From a virus: a stretch of DNA of 55,531 nucleotides. The translations under genes were made by a program, and so were the position numbers. The notes beneath the pieces are model-generated. The model saw only the letters and a list, made by a program, of their open reading frames with translations, did not search any database and had not been told where the DNA came from. The stretch lies in the IMG/VR virus record IMGVR_UViG_3300042446_002303, positions 1 to 55,531 of that record. One strand, 5' to 3'. Below are positions 47,712 to 55,531 of this stretch, in pieces (position 1 is the first letter of the stretch; each line of letters begins with the position of its first letter).

Positions 47712-50700
47712 TTATTGCCAAGGTTTCCCAAAATTCAAAACCCATGTCCTAGAGAACCTGCTTGCTGTCACTGAGGCCCTTTGATTGAACACAGTGCTAT
47801 AATAATCAAAAATAGTCTTGTTTTCATCAAATATTACCTGGCTAAAGGGAATATTAGTGTTGTTCACAAAGTCAAACTCAGTTGTAAACTCGTCAAAATA
47901 AGTTGTATTGTTATCAAACACTGTCTCGCTAGCGGGTTCATACTCTACCAAGGCTGTTTGGCCAACATCCCAAGTCATAGTATCCTCATCAAAAGTTGTA
48001 GATCCAGTCCAAACAATGCCTTGAACAGTCAACTCCACTTGTTTGACTTCAATCAAGTTACCATCGTAAGGATTTACAGGAAAAGGATTGTTTTTAAACC
48101 ACTCTGCTCCAGAATCTGAGACTTCCGCCAACGGAACTGATAATACAAAATTGTCTGCCCAAACTTCTTGCCAAGAAGGCAGTAATTCTGTTCCTGAAAA
48201 ATCAATAAATGCTCCTGACTGATATCCTTGCCCAGGGCTCAATATAGAGACTGTTGATACCCCTAAATCAAATAATACTGCAAAGTTTTTTGTACCATTG
48301 AAAAATGTAATGTTCCCTTTGGGAAAATGCGAAAAAAGTCCAGGAACTGTTACTTGAATACTGGTTACTACACCTATGTTGTTTACGCTGACTATTTTTA
48401 TTTTGCCAAATTGTTGATTTACTGCTGAGCCGACTTTCACTTCAAACTCTTGGTCAGCTAAGAATCCAGGTGTTGAGCTTTCAATAGTACCGCTCTGCAA
48501 ACCTAGATATCCCACTACTTGTGCGCCCGAGCCTTGTCCAATAACAGAGATTTTGGGTTGACTATAATATCCTGTTCCAGAGGAATTTACTGCTATGTTT
48601 GTCAATGCACCACTGCTCAAGTTCACTGATGCAGTTGCTTGTGCCCCAGAGCCTTTGGCGTTGGAAAACCCAAACAATCTTTCTGTTGTTTGCCGGATAT
48701 TATAGACACTGGCTGGAAAAGCTTGATTAGGACCTTGTTTGTTTTGTTTGAGCCAAACAACTTGATTATCTATTATGGGAATGGCTGTTCCTGAAGGTCC
48801 TAGCCCACCTGCTGACCAACCAGTGGTTTGTGCAGTCAAAAGTAGGTCTTGATTTACAATTGTTTGTTGTGTTTGATATCTGTGCTGGGGATACCAAGGC
48901 AATGGTAACAAACGGCTAGTAGCGATGTTAGGGAAGGCAACCAGCTGCCAAACTACTGATCCATCAGCACCAGGTGTGGTGGGTTCAGGAAAATCTCCAC
49001 TCTTTCCACTAACACTAGCTACAAGTTGCAGTCCGGTGCTAGTGCTTACTCTTTCATTACTATGATAAAATGAAAAGGGAGTCCAAGTCCTATTACTGTT
49101 CGCATCTTTTACAGCAACAAATAATGTTTGATACGGCAGTTGATTGCCTTCACTTACATAAACGTTGCCATAACCCAGCTTAAACTCTGTCAAATAATTG
49201 CTAATAGCATCTCTAACAGTTGAAACATTTTGATAATTTAAACCATTTATAATAGAGACTGCTGGACTGTCATTTCGACTCCAATTTTTATCAGCCTCTC
49301 TAAACAGATATTCAGGTGGCATTAGGCTGGTGCTGTTATTGATAATAAAGTCCAGTTTGTTTGTGCCTGTTATGGGAATCTGTATGCTCATATAATGTTC
49401 AAGATTCTGACTTTGGACTGTTAGACGGAACCATTGAATAGCTACATCTACACCGTCTCCAGCACTTACTTCAAAATAATATGTTTTGGAAACAGCATGA
49501 TACTCCACAAAACCACTTAGCATGCCGGTTTCACTCACTACTATAGTGTAGGGAGGTATATTGCCACCCCTGAGACCGTATTGTATGCTAGCTCCAGGCC
49601 TAGTTGTAATGGCTTGAAATTGTATGCTACTGAATTCACCGTCATTTACGGAGCCCAAATCATTTGGTGTTATCCAAGTGATTTGTTTGGCATCTTGTGC
49701 CACTGTAACAAAAAAGTTTTGCGGTATTGCATTTGTACCATCACTTGCAATCACTGTAAACGAATACACAGTGGTAATAGAGACATTAGGCGCCTGCCCC
49801 CAGAGCTCTCCAAGAATGCTGAGATTTAACCAAGGAGGCAGGTTTACGCTAGAGAAAGCTACGCTCTGCAAGTCTGGTTCAAATACTATCAAAGGAAAAT
49901 TAAAATTAGTGCCAGGCGCAATAGTGCCTAAGCTTCCTGAGGGAGTAATCCAAATAGGCGCATGTGGGGGACTTATCAACCCTACTGAAAACACCTGAGA
50001 AATGGTTTTAGTGTTGGTTGATGCAATAATTGTGAAATCAAGCGAGTCAATTGTGCCAGGTGTTACTTGGTCCCACACAGCAGCTTGGGCAATGTATTGC
50101 CAGGCAGTAGGGTATCCGTCAGGAATATATCCTCCTGTGCCTGTGGGACCACCAGCAGGTGCACTGAACCCACTTGCCAAACACACGTAGAGTTTTCCAG
50201 TGTCATTTGACACAATTTGGTTTATTACATAATAAGTATTGGGCTGCCAAGGCGGGTCAATGCTGTCTACTATATTCAGTCCAGAAACATAAGGACCATT
50301 GGCTATCCCGCTCTTTCCAGGCACTGTACACTTATACAAATAGCCATTGTTAAAAACATAATCAATTATTGAATACAACGAAGTGGGTTTCCAAGACAGG
50401 TCAACAGTGACCAAGCCTGTTTGCGCTTCAATAGAAACTCCTTGGCTCCAGGTAATAACAGGAGGAAAGCTGTAGGTAATGGATTTCAAAGGTGTATTTT
50501 GGGCAGCCACTACGAATTCTTGTGGTTCAGATTGATAATAGTAGCCCAAAACACTTGTATTGGTGGTCTGCCATTCCAGAATGTCAACACTATTTGTAGC
50601 AGTTATGTAAAATGTGCGATCAGTTGAAAATGTGCCGTTGTTTAGTCGGAGTGTAAAACTAAAAGTTTGTGTGCCCACAACTCCTGAAATCTGTCCTAAA

Positions 50701-50894
50701 ATCTCAATTTGACTGTTGATAAATTCCAAACGTGTGCCAGGAGGCAAACTTCCATTTATTGGAGGAATGCTTACATTGCAGGGAAGATCTAGAGTTTCTC
50801 CATAAGACAGTATTTCTGGGTTACTGCTGTAGCTATAGCCCTCACTTCTGCTTGGTAGCAGACCTTCTGTAACCCAAAAAGGATAAGACGTCAT
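47712..50894 (-). CDS. Large Ig-like/adhesin tail protein (1060 aa)
   Basis: ATG 50894 is preferred to a GTG at 50921. The N-terminal half has putative-Ig repeats of the He_PIG sort: 'GSLPPGTRLEFINSQIEILG', 'LPPWLNLSILGELWGQAPNV', 'PPYTIVVSETGMLSGFVEYH'. The middle has 'GNVYVSEGNQLPYQTLFVAV', and later comes a GSGY-type beta motif ('VNSSGTGYYSQPKISVIGQG', 'SPGQGYQSGAFIDFSG') shared with the giant protein. The C-terminal ~100 residues repeat T-x-FD-x-x-x-T-x-FD ('TVFDNNTTYFDEFTTEFD'). Probably a tail-tip adhesin or fibre. CTTAAATA lies 28 bases upstream. Confidence 0.75.
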   Translation of the reverse strand: MTSYPFWVTEGLLPSRSEGYSYSSNPEILSYGETLDLPCNVSIPPINGSLPPGTRLEFINSQIEILGQISGVVGTQTFSFTLRLNNGTFSTDRTFYITATNSVDILEWQTTNTSVLGYYYQSEPQEFVVAAQNTPLKSITYSFPPVITWSQGVSIEAQTGLVTVDLSWKPTSLYSIIDYVFNNGYLYKCTVPGKSGIANGPYVSGLNIVDSIDPPWQPNTYYVINQIVSNDTGKLYVCLASGFSAPAGGPTGTGGYIPDGYPTAWQYIAQAAVWDQVTPGTIDSLDFTIIASTNTKTISQVFSVGLISPPHAPIWITPSGSLGTIAPGTNFNFPLIVFEPDLQSVAFSSVNLPPWLNLSILGELWGQAPNVSITTVYSFTVIASDGTNAIPQNFFVTVAQDAKQITWITPNDLGSVNDGEFSSIQFQAITTRPGASIQYGLRGGNIPPYTIVVSETGMLSGFVEYHAVSKTYYFEVSAGDGVDVAIQWFRLTVQSQNLEHYMSIQIPITGTNKLDFIINNSTSLMPPEYLFREADKNWSRNDSPAVSIINGLNYQNVSTVRDAISNYLTEFKLGYGNVYVSEGNQLPYQTLFVAVKDANSNRTWTPFSFYHSNERVSTSTGLQLVASVSGKSGDFPEPTTPGADGSVVWQLVAFPNIATSRLLPLPWYPQHRYQTQQTIVNQDLLLTAQTTGWSAGGLGPSGTAIPIIDNQVVWLKQNKQGPNQAFPASVYNIRQTTERLFGFSNAKGSGAQATASVNLSSGALTNIAVNSSGTGYYSQPKISVIGQGSGAQVVGYLGLQSGTIESSTPGFLADQEFEVKVGSAVNQQFGKIKIVSVNNIGVVTSIQVTVPGLFSHFPKGNITFFNGTKNFAVLFDLGVSTVSILSPGQGYQSGAFIDFSGTELLPSWQEVWADNFVLSVPLAEVSDSGAEWFKNNPFPVNPYDGNLIEVKQVELTVQGIVWTGSTTFDEDTMTWDVGQTALVEYEPASETVFDNNTTYFDEFTTEFDFVNNTNIPFSQVIFDENKTIFDYYSTVFNQRASVTASRFSRTWVLNFGKPWQ

Positions 50895-50921
50895 TGGTAA
50901 TCCATTATTTTTGATTACCAA

Positions 50922-50929
50922 TATTTAAG
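50922..50929 (-). promoter_or_regulatory. Late-promoter-like octamer CTTAAATA
   Basis: Minus strand, 28 bases before ATG 50894. Identical octamers lie before speD and the HAD gene. Confidence 0.5.
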
Positions 50930-50947
50930 GCTATTGTGAAAACAGGT

Positions 50948-51553
50948 TTAGGGCAGTAACTCTACAGATTTGATGTAATCAATGCGTTCCTGCCACATGA
51001 GTTTCAAACTCATGAGGTGAGTGTCATCAGTCAAATAAATTCGGGGCCAAACTGGGTATGAGGTTATATCATTAGAGCTAGGCACAAGCTTGTAATCAGT
51101 TTCATCTTGGAAAAAGTTTTTGAGCCAGTCCCAAGTTTCATGAGTTGGGTCATATTTGAAGTAGACACTATATTTGTATTTGTTGAACAGGAGATTTTTT
51201 CTGACTACCACAAGATTTCTTACATCGAGAGATTTTTCGTGATCCAAGTTCAACGGTTGTGTTATTTCAAGTATCCTGGTTCCAAATTCCAAAATTAATT
51301 TGTTTTTGTCCACAAGGCTAGACGTATAAACCATTTGATGATATTGAAGATCATTGGTGGTCTTGATGAAATGATCTTTTATTAGATAGCTTTCTTCAAA
51401 GTTATCTTTGCACCAGTCGTGTATAACAAAAACCTCAGGTGGTTTTGGATATCCATAATTATATCTTTTTTTGCTGGGTACAACAGTTGACACCGTAATT
51501 TTGGTGCTATACTTTCCAAAAAACAGTTTACTGGAATAGTTTGTTTTGATCAT
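50948..51553 (-). CDS. Hypothetical protein, 201 aa
   Basis: I do not recognise it. Mixed alpha/beta with many aromatic and basic residues: 'SKLFFGKYSTKITVSTVVPS', 'EVFVIHDWCKDNFEESYLIK', 'YSVYFKYDPTHETWDWLKNF'. It ends 'WQERIDYIKSVELLP'. It follows the A-type Fe-S carrier by five bases, so it shares its unit. It could be a structural or regulatory protein; no evidence decides. Confidence 0.65.
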   Translation of the reverse strand: MIKTNYSSKLFFGKYSTKITVSTVVPSKKRYNYGYPKPPEVFVIHDWCKDNFEESYLIKDHFIKTTNDLQYHQMVYTSSLVDKNKLILEFGTRILEITQPLNLDHEKSLDVRNLVVVRKNLLFNKYKYSVYFKYDPTHETWDWLKNFFQDETDYKLVPSSNDITSYPVWPRIYLTDDTHLMSLKLMWQERIDYIKSVELLP

Positions 51554-51558
51554 CTAAG

Positions 51559-51891
51559 TTAAAAACTCACACTTTTGCCACAGCCACAGGTGTTAGATAC
51601 ATGAGGATTGGTCCAAACAAACTTTTTGCCAAATAAATCGCTTTCCAAGCCCAATGTGCTGCCCAATAATTTCATTACACTATCAGCTTTGATGGCAATA
51701 GTGCCATTTGTAATTTCAATAGTTTCATCAAATTTAGATAGTTGATCATTATTACACAGTTCATAAACGTAACTATGTCCGGAACAGCCTTTGTTGTCAA
51801 GGCCTATTACGAACACTGTTTGGACTGCCTCAGACAATATGAGATCTATGTGCTGCTCAGCTGATGGTGTTAAGTTTATTACAGATTTCAT
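51559..51891 (-). CDS. A-type Fe-S carrier (IscA/ErpA/HesB-like)
   Basis: The 110-residue protein starts at ATG 51891; a longer frame overlaps the SOD gene. It has the family pattern: 'INLTPSAEQHIDLILSEA', then DNKGCSGHSYVYELCN with the first Cys, and NTCGCGKSVSF with the C-x-C pair near the end. The three Cys bind Fe-S or iron for transfer to target proteins. The ATGA overlap with SOD implies coupled translation. Phages of this type carry such carriers, probably to support Fe-S enzymes during infection (inference). Confidence 0.85.
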   Translation of the reverse strand: MKSVINLTPSAEQHIDLILSEAVQTVFVIGLDNKGCSGHSYVYELCNNDQLSKFDETIEITNGTIAIKADSVMKLLGSTLGLESDLFGKKFVWTNPHVSNTCGCGKSVSF

Positions 51892-52433
51892 TTGATTTTG
51901 AGTTCCAAGTGATCCCAGTTCACTACATTCCAAAACTCCGTGAAAAACTTTTCCCGATTGAAATCGTAATCAACTGTAGTGTGTTCCCAAAGGTCTATTG
52001 CCATGGCAATTCCAGGTTTCAAAACATGGTTCTGGATGGTTTGTATTTGTAAATCTTCCATTATCAATACCCAACCATTGCCTTGGATAGTCAACGCTGC
52101 ATCTACCACAGCTTTCTTGAACGCATCTAAGGTTCCGTGCGTTGATGAGATCTTTTTTTCCAATGCATTACCGGGTTGGTTGTTTTTTGAATAAGGTTGC
52201 ATTAGTGGCCAAAAGAAGTCATTGTGTAATAGGGCACCTGCTTTTTGAAACAAGTCACCAGTGGCTTTGTACTTCTTGAAGTAGTTTTTTGTTAAAATAT
52301 TGTAATGCACATCTACGCTGTGCTCACTCATTGCTGGTTCAAGATCTTTCAATCCATAAGGCAGCTTAGTGATCTTGATAGGCTCTATGAGAGATGCAGC
52401 CTCTACTAAACAAATATGATTTCGTAAGCTCAT
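51888..52433 (-). CDS. sodB-like: Fe/Mn superoxide dismutase homologue with altered metal site
   Basis: The 181-residue protein starts at ATG 52433 behind AAGGA. 'LPYGLKDLEPAMSEHSVDVH' (His 43, ligand 1), then 'GALLHNDFFWPL' where the family has N-H-x-F-x-W, then 'GNGWVLIMED', 'AIDLWEHTTVDYDF' (Asp and His ligands) and FWNVVNWDHLE. Ligand 2 appears shifted: His 70 and Asn 71 are swapped relative to the family N-H. The second-shell Gln-Asn pair also looks shifted (IQNH). Either the alignment has a one-residue slip or the metal site is changed. Fold identity is clear; activity is not. Confidence 0.82.
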   Translation of the reverse strand: MSLRNHICLVEAASLIEPIKITKLPYGLKDLEPAMSEHSVDVHYNILTKNYFKKYKATGDLFQKAGALLHNDFFWPLMQPYSKNNQPGNALEKKISSTHGTLDAFKKAVVDAALTIQGNGWVLIMEDLQIQTIQNHVLKPGIAMAIDLWEHTTVDYDFNREKFFTEFWNVVNWDHLELKIK

Positions 52434-52453
52434 GGGGTATCCTTTTCTTGTAT

Positions 52454-52765
52454 TTAAATTGCAGAGCTCAGCAATTTGTGCCAAGTGAATCTTTCCAACA
52501 TCATAGTGGGAAATTCAGGCCAGTCTTTGACAACTTCCTGGTAGTCAATTGTTTTGTAACCTTTTTTCAACTTAGTGTTTTTGGATCGCTGTGAGCCAAT
52601 CATACCTTCCCAGCCAACACCATGTGTTTTGAAACTGCTGCTGCCTTTCCAGGCACACCAGAATACATGCCAAGTATCATCGTCAAGTTGAAAACGACCC
52701 CACAGTTTGTCACTTCGTTCCTCTCTGAACTGCAATACTTCCAAAAACGTTATTGATTCAAACAT
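52454..52765 (-). CDS. WGR-like domain protein (103 aa)
   Basis: 'EERSDKLWGRFQLDDDTWHV' followed by 'FWCAWKGSSSF' and 'SKNTKLKKGYKTIDY' gives the W-G-R core, central Trp strands and the GY ending of WGR domains, which bind nucleic acid in PARP-type and ligase-associated proteins. At 103 residues it is a stand-alone domain. It starts two bases after the speD stop. The role is unknown; possibly nucleic-acid binding. Confidence 0.55.
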   Translation of the reverse strand: MFESITFLEVLQFREERSDKLWGRFQLDDDTWHVFWCAWKGSSSFKTHGVGWEGMIGSQRSKNTKLKKGYKTIDYQEVVKDWPEFPTMMLERFTWHKLLSSAI

Positions 52766-52767
52766 AA

Positions 52768-53181
52768 TTATGTATGAGGACAAAACTGCTTTATGTCAAC
52801 AGGCAGTTTATTTGGCTTCACAATGCCCCGCAATTCCATCTTGATTGAAGAATATGCTGGCTTGAACCATTTCTGTAGTATAGGTACTGCCTGATGCGGA
52901 TCACAATTGCCGCACACAAAAATATCCAAGCTAACGAATTTTGATTCAGGCCAGGTATGGATGGATTCATGGGATTCAGCTAATATCACAGCACCACTTA
53001 CCCCTCCTCCATCAAAGGGGTGCAGATATGAAAACAGCACAGTTGCGCCTGTAGCCTTACAACTGTCTTCCATAACTTCTTGAATTTCGTTAAGGGTACC
53101 ATGCTGTTGACAGTCATACAAGTCAATCAAAAGATGCTGTCCTGCATATGAAATACCATTGTTTGTTACAAACCCTACCAT
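52768..53181 (-). CDS. speD: S-adenosylmethionine decarboxylase, prokaryotic class
   Basis: The 137-residue protein has 'AESHESIHTWPE' where Glu 69-Ser 70 is the self-cleavage site that makes the pyruvoyl group. His 75 and Cys 90 have exactly the spacing of the catalytic His 68 and Cys 83 of the Thermotoga enzyme (+7 throughout). 'VSLDIFVCGNCDP' carries the Cys. The product decarboxylated SAM feeds spermidine synthesis; no speE or speA is in the window. CTTAAATA stands 35 bases upstream, so it is probably expressed late, when polyamines could help DNA packaging (inference). Confidence 0.92.
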   Translation of the reverse strand: MVGFVTNNGISYAGQHLLIDLYDCQQHGTLNEIQEVMEDSCKATGATVLFSYLHPFDGGGVSGAVILAESHESIHTWPESKFVSLDIFVCGNCDPHQAVPILQKWFKPAYSSIKMELRGIVKPNKLPVDIKQFCPHT

Positions 53182-53215
53182 AATGCCTGCTTTCCCTAGG
53201 ATAATTTACAGTTAT

Positions 53216-53223
53216 TATTTAAG
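53216..53223 (-). promoter_or_regulatory. Late-promoter-like octamer CTTAAATA
   Basis: Minus strand, 35 bases before the speD ATG (53181). Confidence 0.5.
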
Positions 53224-53227
53224 TAGA

Positions 53228-53719
53228 TTATTTGTTCAAAATGCTCAAGGCTTTTGCTAAGCTGGCTTTGTCAAAACCATGATCAGGATGTGTTCTCACA
53301 TAATTGGTTTTCAAATACAAGATGGCTGGGTTGTCATCTATTGCTACCCAAGTGTCAATCTCAGGATGATCAGCAATCCAGTTCAAAACTTCTTGACCCC
53401 GATTTGACCCTTGCTGTCTAGGAGTCATGTAATTGCCTTCACTGGGATCATCGTATTCAAATATACAGGAAGGATCAATACCATTGCGCATGAGACAATT
53501 GCTGACTTCACTAACACTGTGTCCCTCAGCCCAACTTGTGCTGAGAACTATTTCAGCATGAGTTGCCTTGAGCAAGGCATTCAAATTTTTCACACAACTG
53601 GGATTGAATACAACTTTAGAGAGATAGTTATTGGTAGTCAGTCCCTGCTCTGCTTGCTCTCTAGCATCAGGATCAGGTAATAACACGCCGTCAAAGTCTA
53701 AAAACACTATCTTGGTCAT
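53228..53719 (-). CDS. HAD-superfamily phosphatase (163 aa)
   Basis: 'MTKIVFLDFDGVLLPDPDAR' gives motif I D-F-D; 'EIVLSTSWAEGHSVSEVSNC' motif II; 'WVAIDDNPAILYL' motif III/IV D-D. The layout resembles HAD domains linked to RNA repair, without a ligase partner here. Substrate unknown; could remove phosphate from nucleotides or RNA ends. CTTAAATA lies 26 bases upstream. Confidence 0.75.
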   Translation of the reverse strand: MTKIVFLDFDGVLLPDPDAREQAEQGLTTNNYLSKVVFNPSCVKNLNALLKATHAEIVLSTSWAEGHSVSEVSNCLMRNGIDPSCIFEYDDPSEGNYMTPRQQGSNRGQEVLNWIADHPEIDTWVAIDDNPAILYLKTNYVRTHPDHGFDKASLAKALSILNK

Positions 53720-53744
53720 CTCAAAGGGCCTTGCACTAGGGACG

Positions 53745-53752
53745 TATTTAAG
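53745..53752 (-). promoter_or_regulatory. Late-promoter-like octamer CTTAAATA
   Basis: Minus strand, 26 bases before ATG 53719, in the divergent gap with the dCMP deaminase. Confidence 0.5.
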
Positions 53753-53784
53753 TTAAGCTCATATGATATAGGGATATTTGCGTT

Positions 53785-54258
53785 ATGTCACATAAATGGA
53801 ATCAAAGATGGTTAAGGTTGGCACATGAGGTAGCCAGCTGGAGCAAAGATGAGATCAAAGTTGGCGCTGTAATTTTTGACAAGAATCGCAATCCTCGTGG
53901 CTTTGGTTACAATGGCCCACCACGCAACATTGATGACAGTGACCCCCATGTGTGGCAAAAACCTCAAAAGAACTGGCTGTTTGAGCATGCGGAGAGGAAT
54001 GTAGTTTATGCGTGTGCACGCAACGGCATCAGTTGTGACGATTGTACATTGGTTGTAACACACTGGCCCTGTTGTGATTGCACTCGAGCAATCATCCAAA
54101 GCGGCATAACACACTTGATTGTGGACCAAGCTTGTTTAGACTCCACAGGAATATTCTTTACCAAATGGAGTGAACAAATTCAAGTCAGTCAAAGCATGCT
54201 CAAGGCTGCGGGTGTGAACTATGAAACAACCCTTATAAATAGGGAAAACGATGACTGA
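53785..54258 (+). CDS. dCMP deaminase
   Basis: The 157-residue protein has the zinc motif HAE ('FEHAERNVVYACARNG') with the catalytic Glu, and 'VVTHWPCCDCTRAIIQSG' with P-C-x2-C. 'KVGAVIFDKNRNPRGFGYNG' is the substrate strand. It turns dCMP into dUMP for dTTP synthesis, a common T4-like phage function. It overlaps the Dps-like gene by eight bases. Confidence 0.85.
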   Translation: MSHKWNQRWLRLAHEVASWSKDEIKVGAVIFDKNRNPRGFGYNGPPRNIDDSDPHVWQKPQKNWLFEHAERNVVYACARNGISCDDCTLVVTHWPCCDCTRAIIQSGITHLIVDQACLDSTGIFFTKWSEQIQVSQSMLKAAGVNYETTLINRENDD

Positions 54259-54715
54259 GGAAAACCAAATGAGCGATTTAGGCAACGCAATGAAAGTTGT
54301 ATTGGCCGACACTTTCACCATGTATATGATAGCACACAAGTATCATTTCAATGTGGAAGGCAGAGATTTTTATGAATACCACAAGTTGTTTCAAAAAATC
54401 TACGAAGAGCTTTGGGCATCAGTGGATGATATTGCTGAAAAGATCCGTGCACTAGATGAATATGTGCCATTCAATTTTGGTCGTTTGGGAGAATTGGCTA
54501 CAGTTGAAGATGACAGCAAGATTCCCACCAGCAGTGCTATGGTCAGCAAGTTGCTGGAAACCAACGATCGTGTAATTGACAGCCTGAAAAAAGCTGTTGA
54601 GCAAGCCAAAATCTCCAATGATGAAGGTCTTATCAACTTCCTAGGAGGACGTCTAGAGAGGCATGCCAAGCACGGTTGGATGTTACGTGCGACAACAAAA
54701 CAAAACAGAGAATAA
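54251..54715 (+). CDS. dps-like: Dps-like ferritin
   Basis: The 154-residue protein: 'YMIAHKYHFNVEGRDFYEYH' is the first helix with ferroxidase His, 'KLFQKIYEELWASVDDIAEK' the second with Asp/Glu, then 'IRALDEYVPFNFGRLGELAT'. The C-terminal helices are basic and typical in length. Dps dodecamers store iron and protect DNA from oxidants. A strong terminator follows. With SOD and an Fe-S carrier nearby, this suggests redox/iron control during infection (inference). Two ATGs (54251, 54269) both have ribosome sites. Confidence 0.82.
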   Translation: MTEENQMSDLGNAMKVVLADTFTMYMIAHKYHFNVEGRDFYEYHKLFQKIYEELWASVDDIAEKIRALDEYVPFNFGRLGELATVEDDSKIPTSSAMVSKLLETNDRVIDSLKKAVEQAKISNDEGLINFLGGRLERHAKHGWMLRATTKQNRE

Positions 54716-54742
54716 CCCAGCTAGGACTCAAGACCAGGATAT

Positions 54743-54780
54743 GTTGGCTTGGAGAACTAGATTCCAAGCCAACTTTTTTT
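54743..54780 (+). terminator. Rho-independent terminator after the Dps-like gene
   Basis: GTTGGCTTGGA (54743-54753) pairs perfectly with TCCAAGCCAAC (54763-54773), a nine-base loop between, followed by seven T (54774-54780). Confidence 0.85.
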
Positions 54781-54825
54781 GACTATTCCTACACTACCAG
54801 TTCACTATCCTTGCCTTTTGGATAG

Positions 54826-55029
54826 TTAACCCTTCAAATAAACTACTAGCCTTACAAAGTAGCCTACTACAACCATAGGCAACATCAAGACACTCATTGC
54901 TTGTAGAGAGATTTCTCCAAACAATGCAAGAATTGCCAAAACAAAACAAACAACAAGCCAACAATCATAGACCTTTTTGATCCAATTTTGTTGAGAGAAA
55001 GTCTCTTTGAGTTCGTGTAGTAAATGCAT
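54826..55029 (-). CDS. Small membrane protein, 67 aa
   Basis: A polar N-terminal ~20 residues (MHLLHELKETFSQQNWIKKV) precede two hydrophobic segments: 'CWLVVCFVLAILALF' and 'MSVLMLPMVVVGYFVRLVVY'. No family recognised; holin-like by shape only. AGTAAATA lies 23 bases upstream of ATG 55029. Faces the Dps terminator tail to tail. Confidence 0.55.
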   Translation of the reverse strand: MHLLHELKETFSQQNWIKKVYDCWLVVCFVLAILALFGEISLQAMSVLMLPMVVVGYFVRLVVYLKG

Positions 55030-55062
55030 TGTGGGCCCAAGTGGTTGTAGATATTTACTGTG

Positions 55063-55079
55063 CTTAACCTTGGGTTAAG
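55063..55079. other. Hairpin in a divergent intergenic region
   Basis: CTTAACC/GGTTAAG perfect seven-base arms with a three-base loop between two divergent starts (55029 minus, 55117 plus). It may be an operator or just structure. Confidence 0.3.
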
Positions 55080-55085
55080 GCTCCC

Positions 55086-55093
55086 AATAAATA
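55086..55093 (+). promoter_or_regulatory. Late-promoter-like octamer AATAAATA
   Basis: Plus strand, 24 bases before ATG 55117. Confidence 0.45.
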
Positions 55094-55116
55094 GGGCTAG
55101 CTTTTTGGTGAATAGT

Positions 55117-55531
55117 ATGGAAACTGGCAAACTTAACGTATTAGGCTCTCTTGATGTTAGTGGTAACACTGCTGCACTGAGCCTACCGCAAGGTACAACA
55201 CTTGAGCGCCCTCTTGGTGTTGCAGGTATGGTGAGATACAATACAGACTTGGGTTGGGTGGAAACATTCAATGGCACTGTGTGGGTGCCTATTGGTCTTA
55301 TTGGTGCTACTGGATTTACAGGGGCAGTAGGCCCAACAGGACCTAATGGGGGACCAAGTGGTCCAACAGGCACAACAGGTGCCAAAGGCTCTACTGGTGT
55401 GCAAGGCATTCAAGGTCCAACAGGCAGTCCTGGCACTGCTGTAAACACTGGTGCAACTGGTCCAACAGGCAAAACAGGACCTATGGGACCAACTGGCACT
55501 CCTGGCACCGCTGTAAACACTGGTGCAACAG
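55117..55531 (+). CDS. Collagen-like tail fibre, 5' part (runs off the window)
   Basis: From ATG 55117 the frame stays open to the edge. '[20 protein letters not shown]' and '[20 protein letters not shown]', then '[12 protein letters not shown]', form the GERP/RYN base module seen at 3307 and 26877. Collagen triplets ([30 protein letters not shown]) follow. The interruption TAVNTGATG is the same as in the fibre at 45436, so the two share filler. The missing 3' end probably has a head domain. Confidence 0.8.
   Translation, partial: METGKLNVLGSLDVSGNTAALSLPQGTTLERPLGVAGMVRYNTDLGWVETFNGTVWVPIGLIGATGFTGAVGPTGPNGGPSGPTGTTGAKGSTGVQGIQGPTGSPGTAVNTGATGPTGKTGPMGPTGTPGTAVNTGAT

Overview
The window reads as a section of a large tailed bacteriophage genome of the T4-like (myovirus) type found in marine and freshwater bacteria. 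The evidence is a gp44-type clamp-loader ATPase, a GroES-type co-chaperonin, PhoH, dense packing with ATGA-type overlaps, and many tail-fibre-like proteins. Octamers matching or nearly matching the T4 late promoter TATAAATA lie about 22-36 bases before the start codon of many late-looking genes. There is no rRNA, no recognisable tRNA, no CRISPR array and no transposon. The host cannot be named from this sequence alone.

Left part, 1-11100, minus strand: a tail-fibre/adhesin block. In transcription order it has a structural protein with a short collagen linker, a collagen-like fibre with a jelly-roll-like domain, a small accessory protein, two glycine-rich adhesin-like proteins, a probable fibre-assembly chaperone, a decayed glycosyltransferase-fibre fusion, a small fibre module, two tandem RCC1-repeat proteins (seven repeats each) and a DUF4376-like protein cut by the window edge. 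Next, 11096-14596 (minus), is a chaperone pair: a ClpA-like unfoldase and a CbpA/DnaJ-like J-protein, behind a consensus sigma70-type promoter.

14697-21658 (plus) is a sugar island. It begins with a membrane-anchored GAF-like protein, then a bifunctional sugar nucleotidyltransferase-HAD protein, a cupin, a short GDPD-like protein and five putative or clear glycosyltransferases, two of them with TPR-like tails. 21648-26775 (mostly minus) is a low-annotation stretch with two translation-related genes that are rare in phages (IF-1 and a SpoU-family RNA methyltransferase), several tiny ORFs, two unrecognised late-promoted proteins and PhoH.

26877-45014 (plus) holds a giant 2498-residue modular tail protein, a small accessory protein and a 1325-residue Gly-Pro-Thr collagen fibre ending in a Peptidase_S74 chaperone. 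Three glycosyltransferase genes follow directly, one fused to an FkbM methyltransferase. A housekeeping run comes next: zinc ribbon, truncated DnaE-like protein, GroES and clamp loader. 45011-53719 (minus) holds more fibre proteins, then a metabolic/stress run: A-type Fe-S carrier, Fe/Mn-SOD homologue, WGR-like protein, S-adenosylmethionine decarboxylase and HAD phosphatase. 53785-54715 (plus) holds dCMP deaminase and a Dps-like ferritin, closed by a strong terminator. The last gene is another collagen-like fibre running off the window.

The most interesting theme is a proposed self-glycosylated fibre system. Threonine-rich Gly-Pro-Thr fibres sit next to glycosyltransferases, a second island could supply activated sugars, and a relic elsewhere shows the same glycosyltransferase type joined in frame to the same fibre type. 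This is inference from gene content and order and is untested. Late-promoter-like octamers, fibre modules reused across at least nine proteins, and three small ORFs of under 60 codons are also reported.
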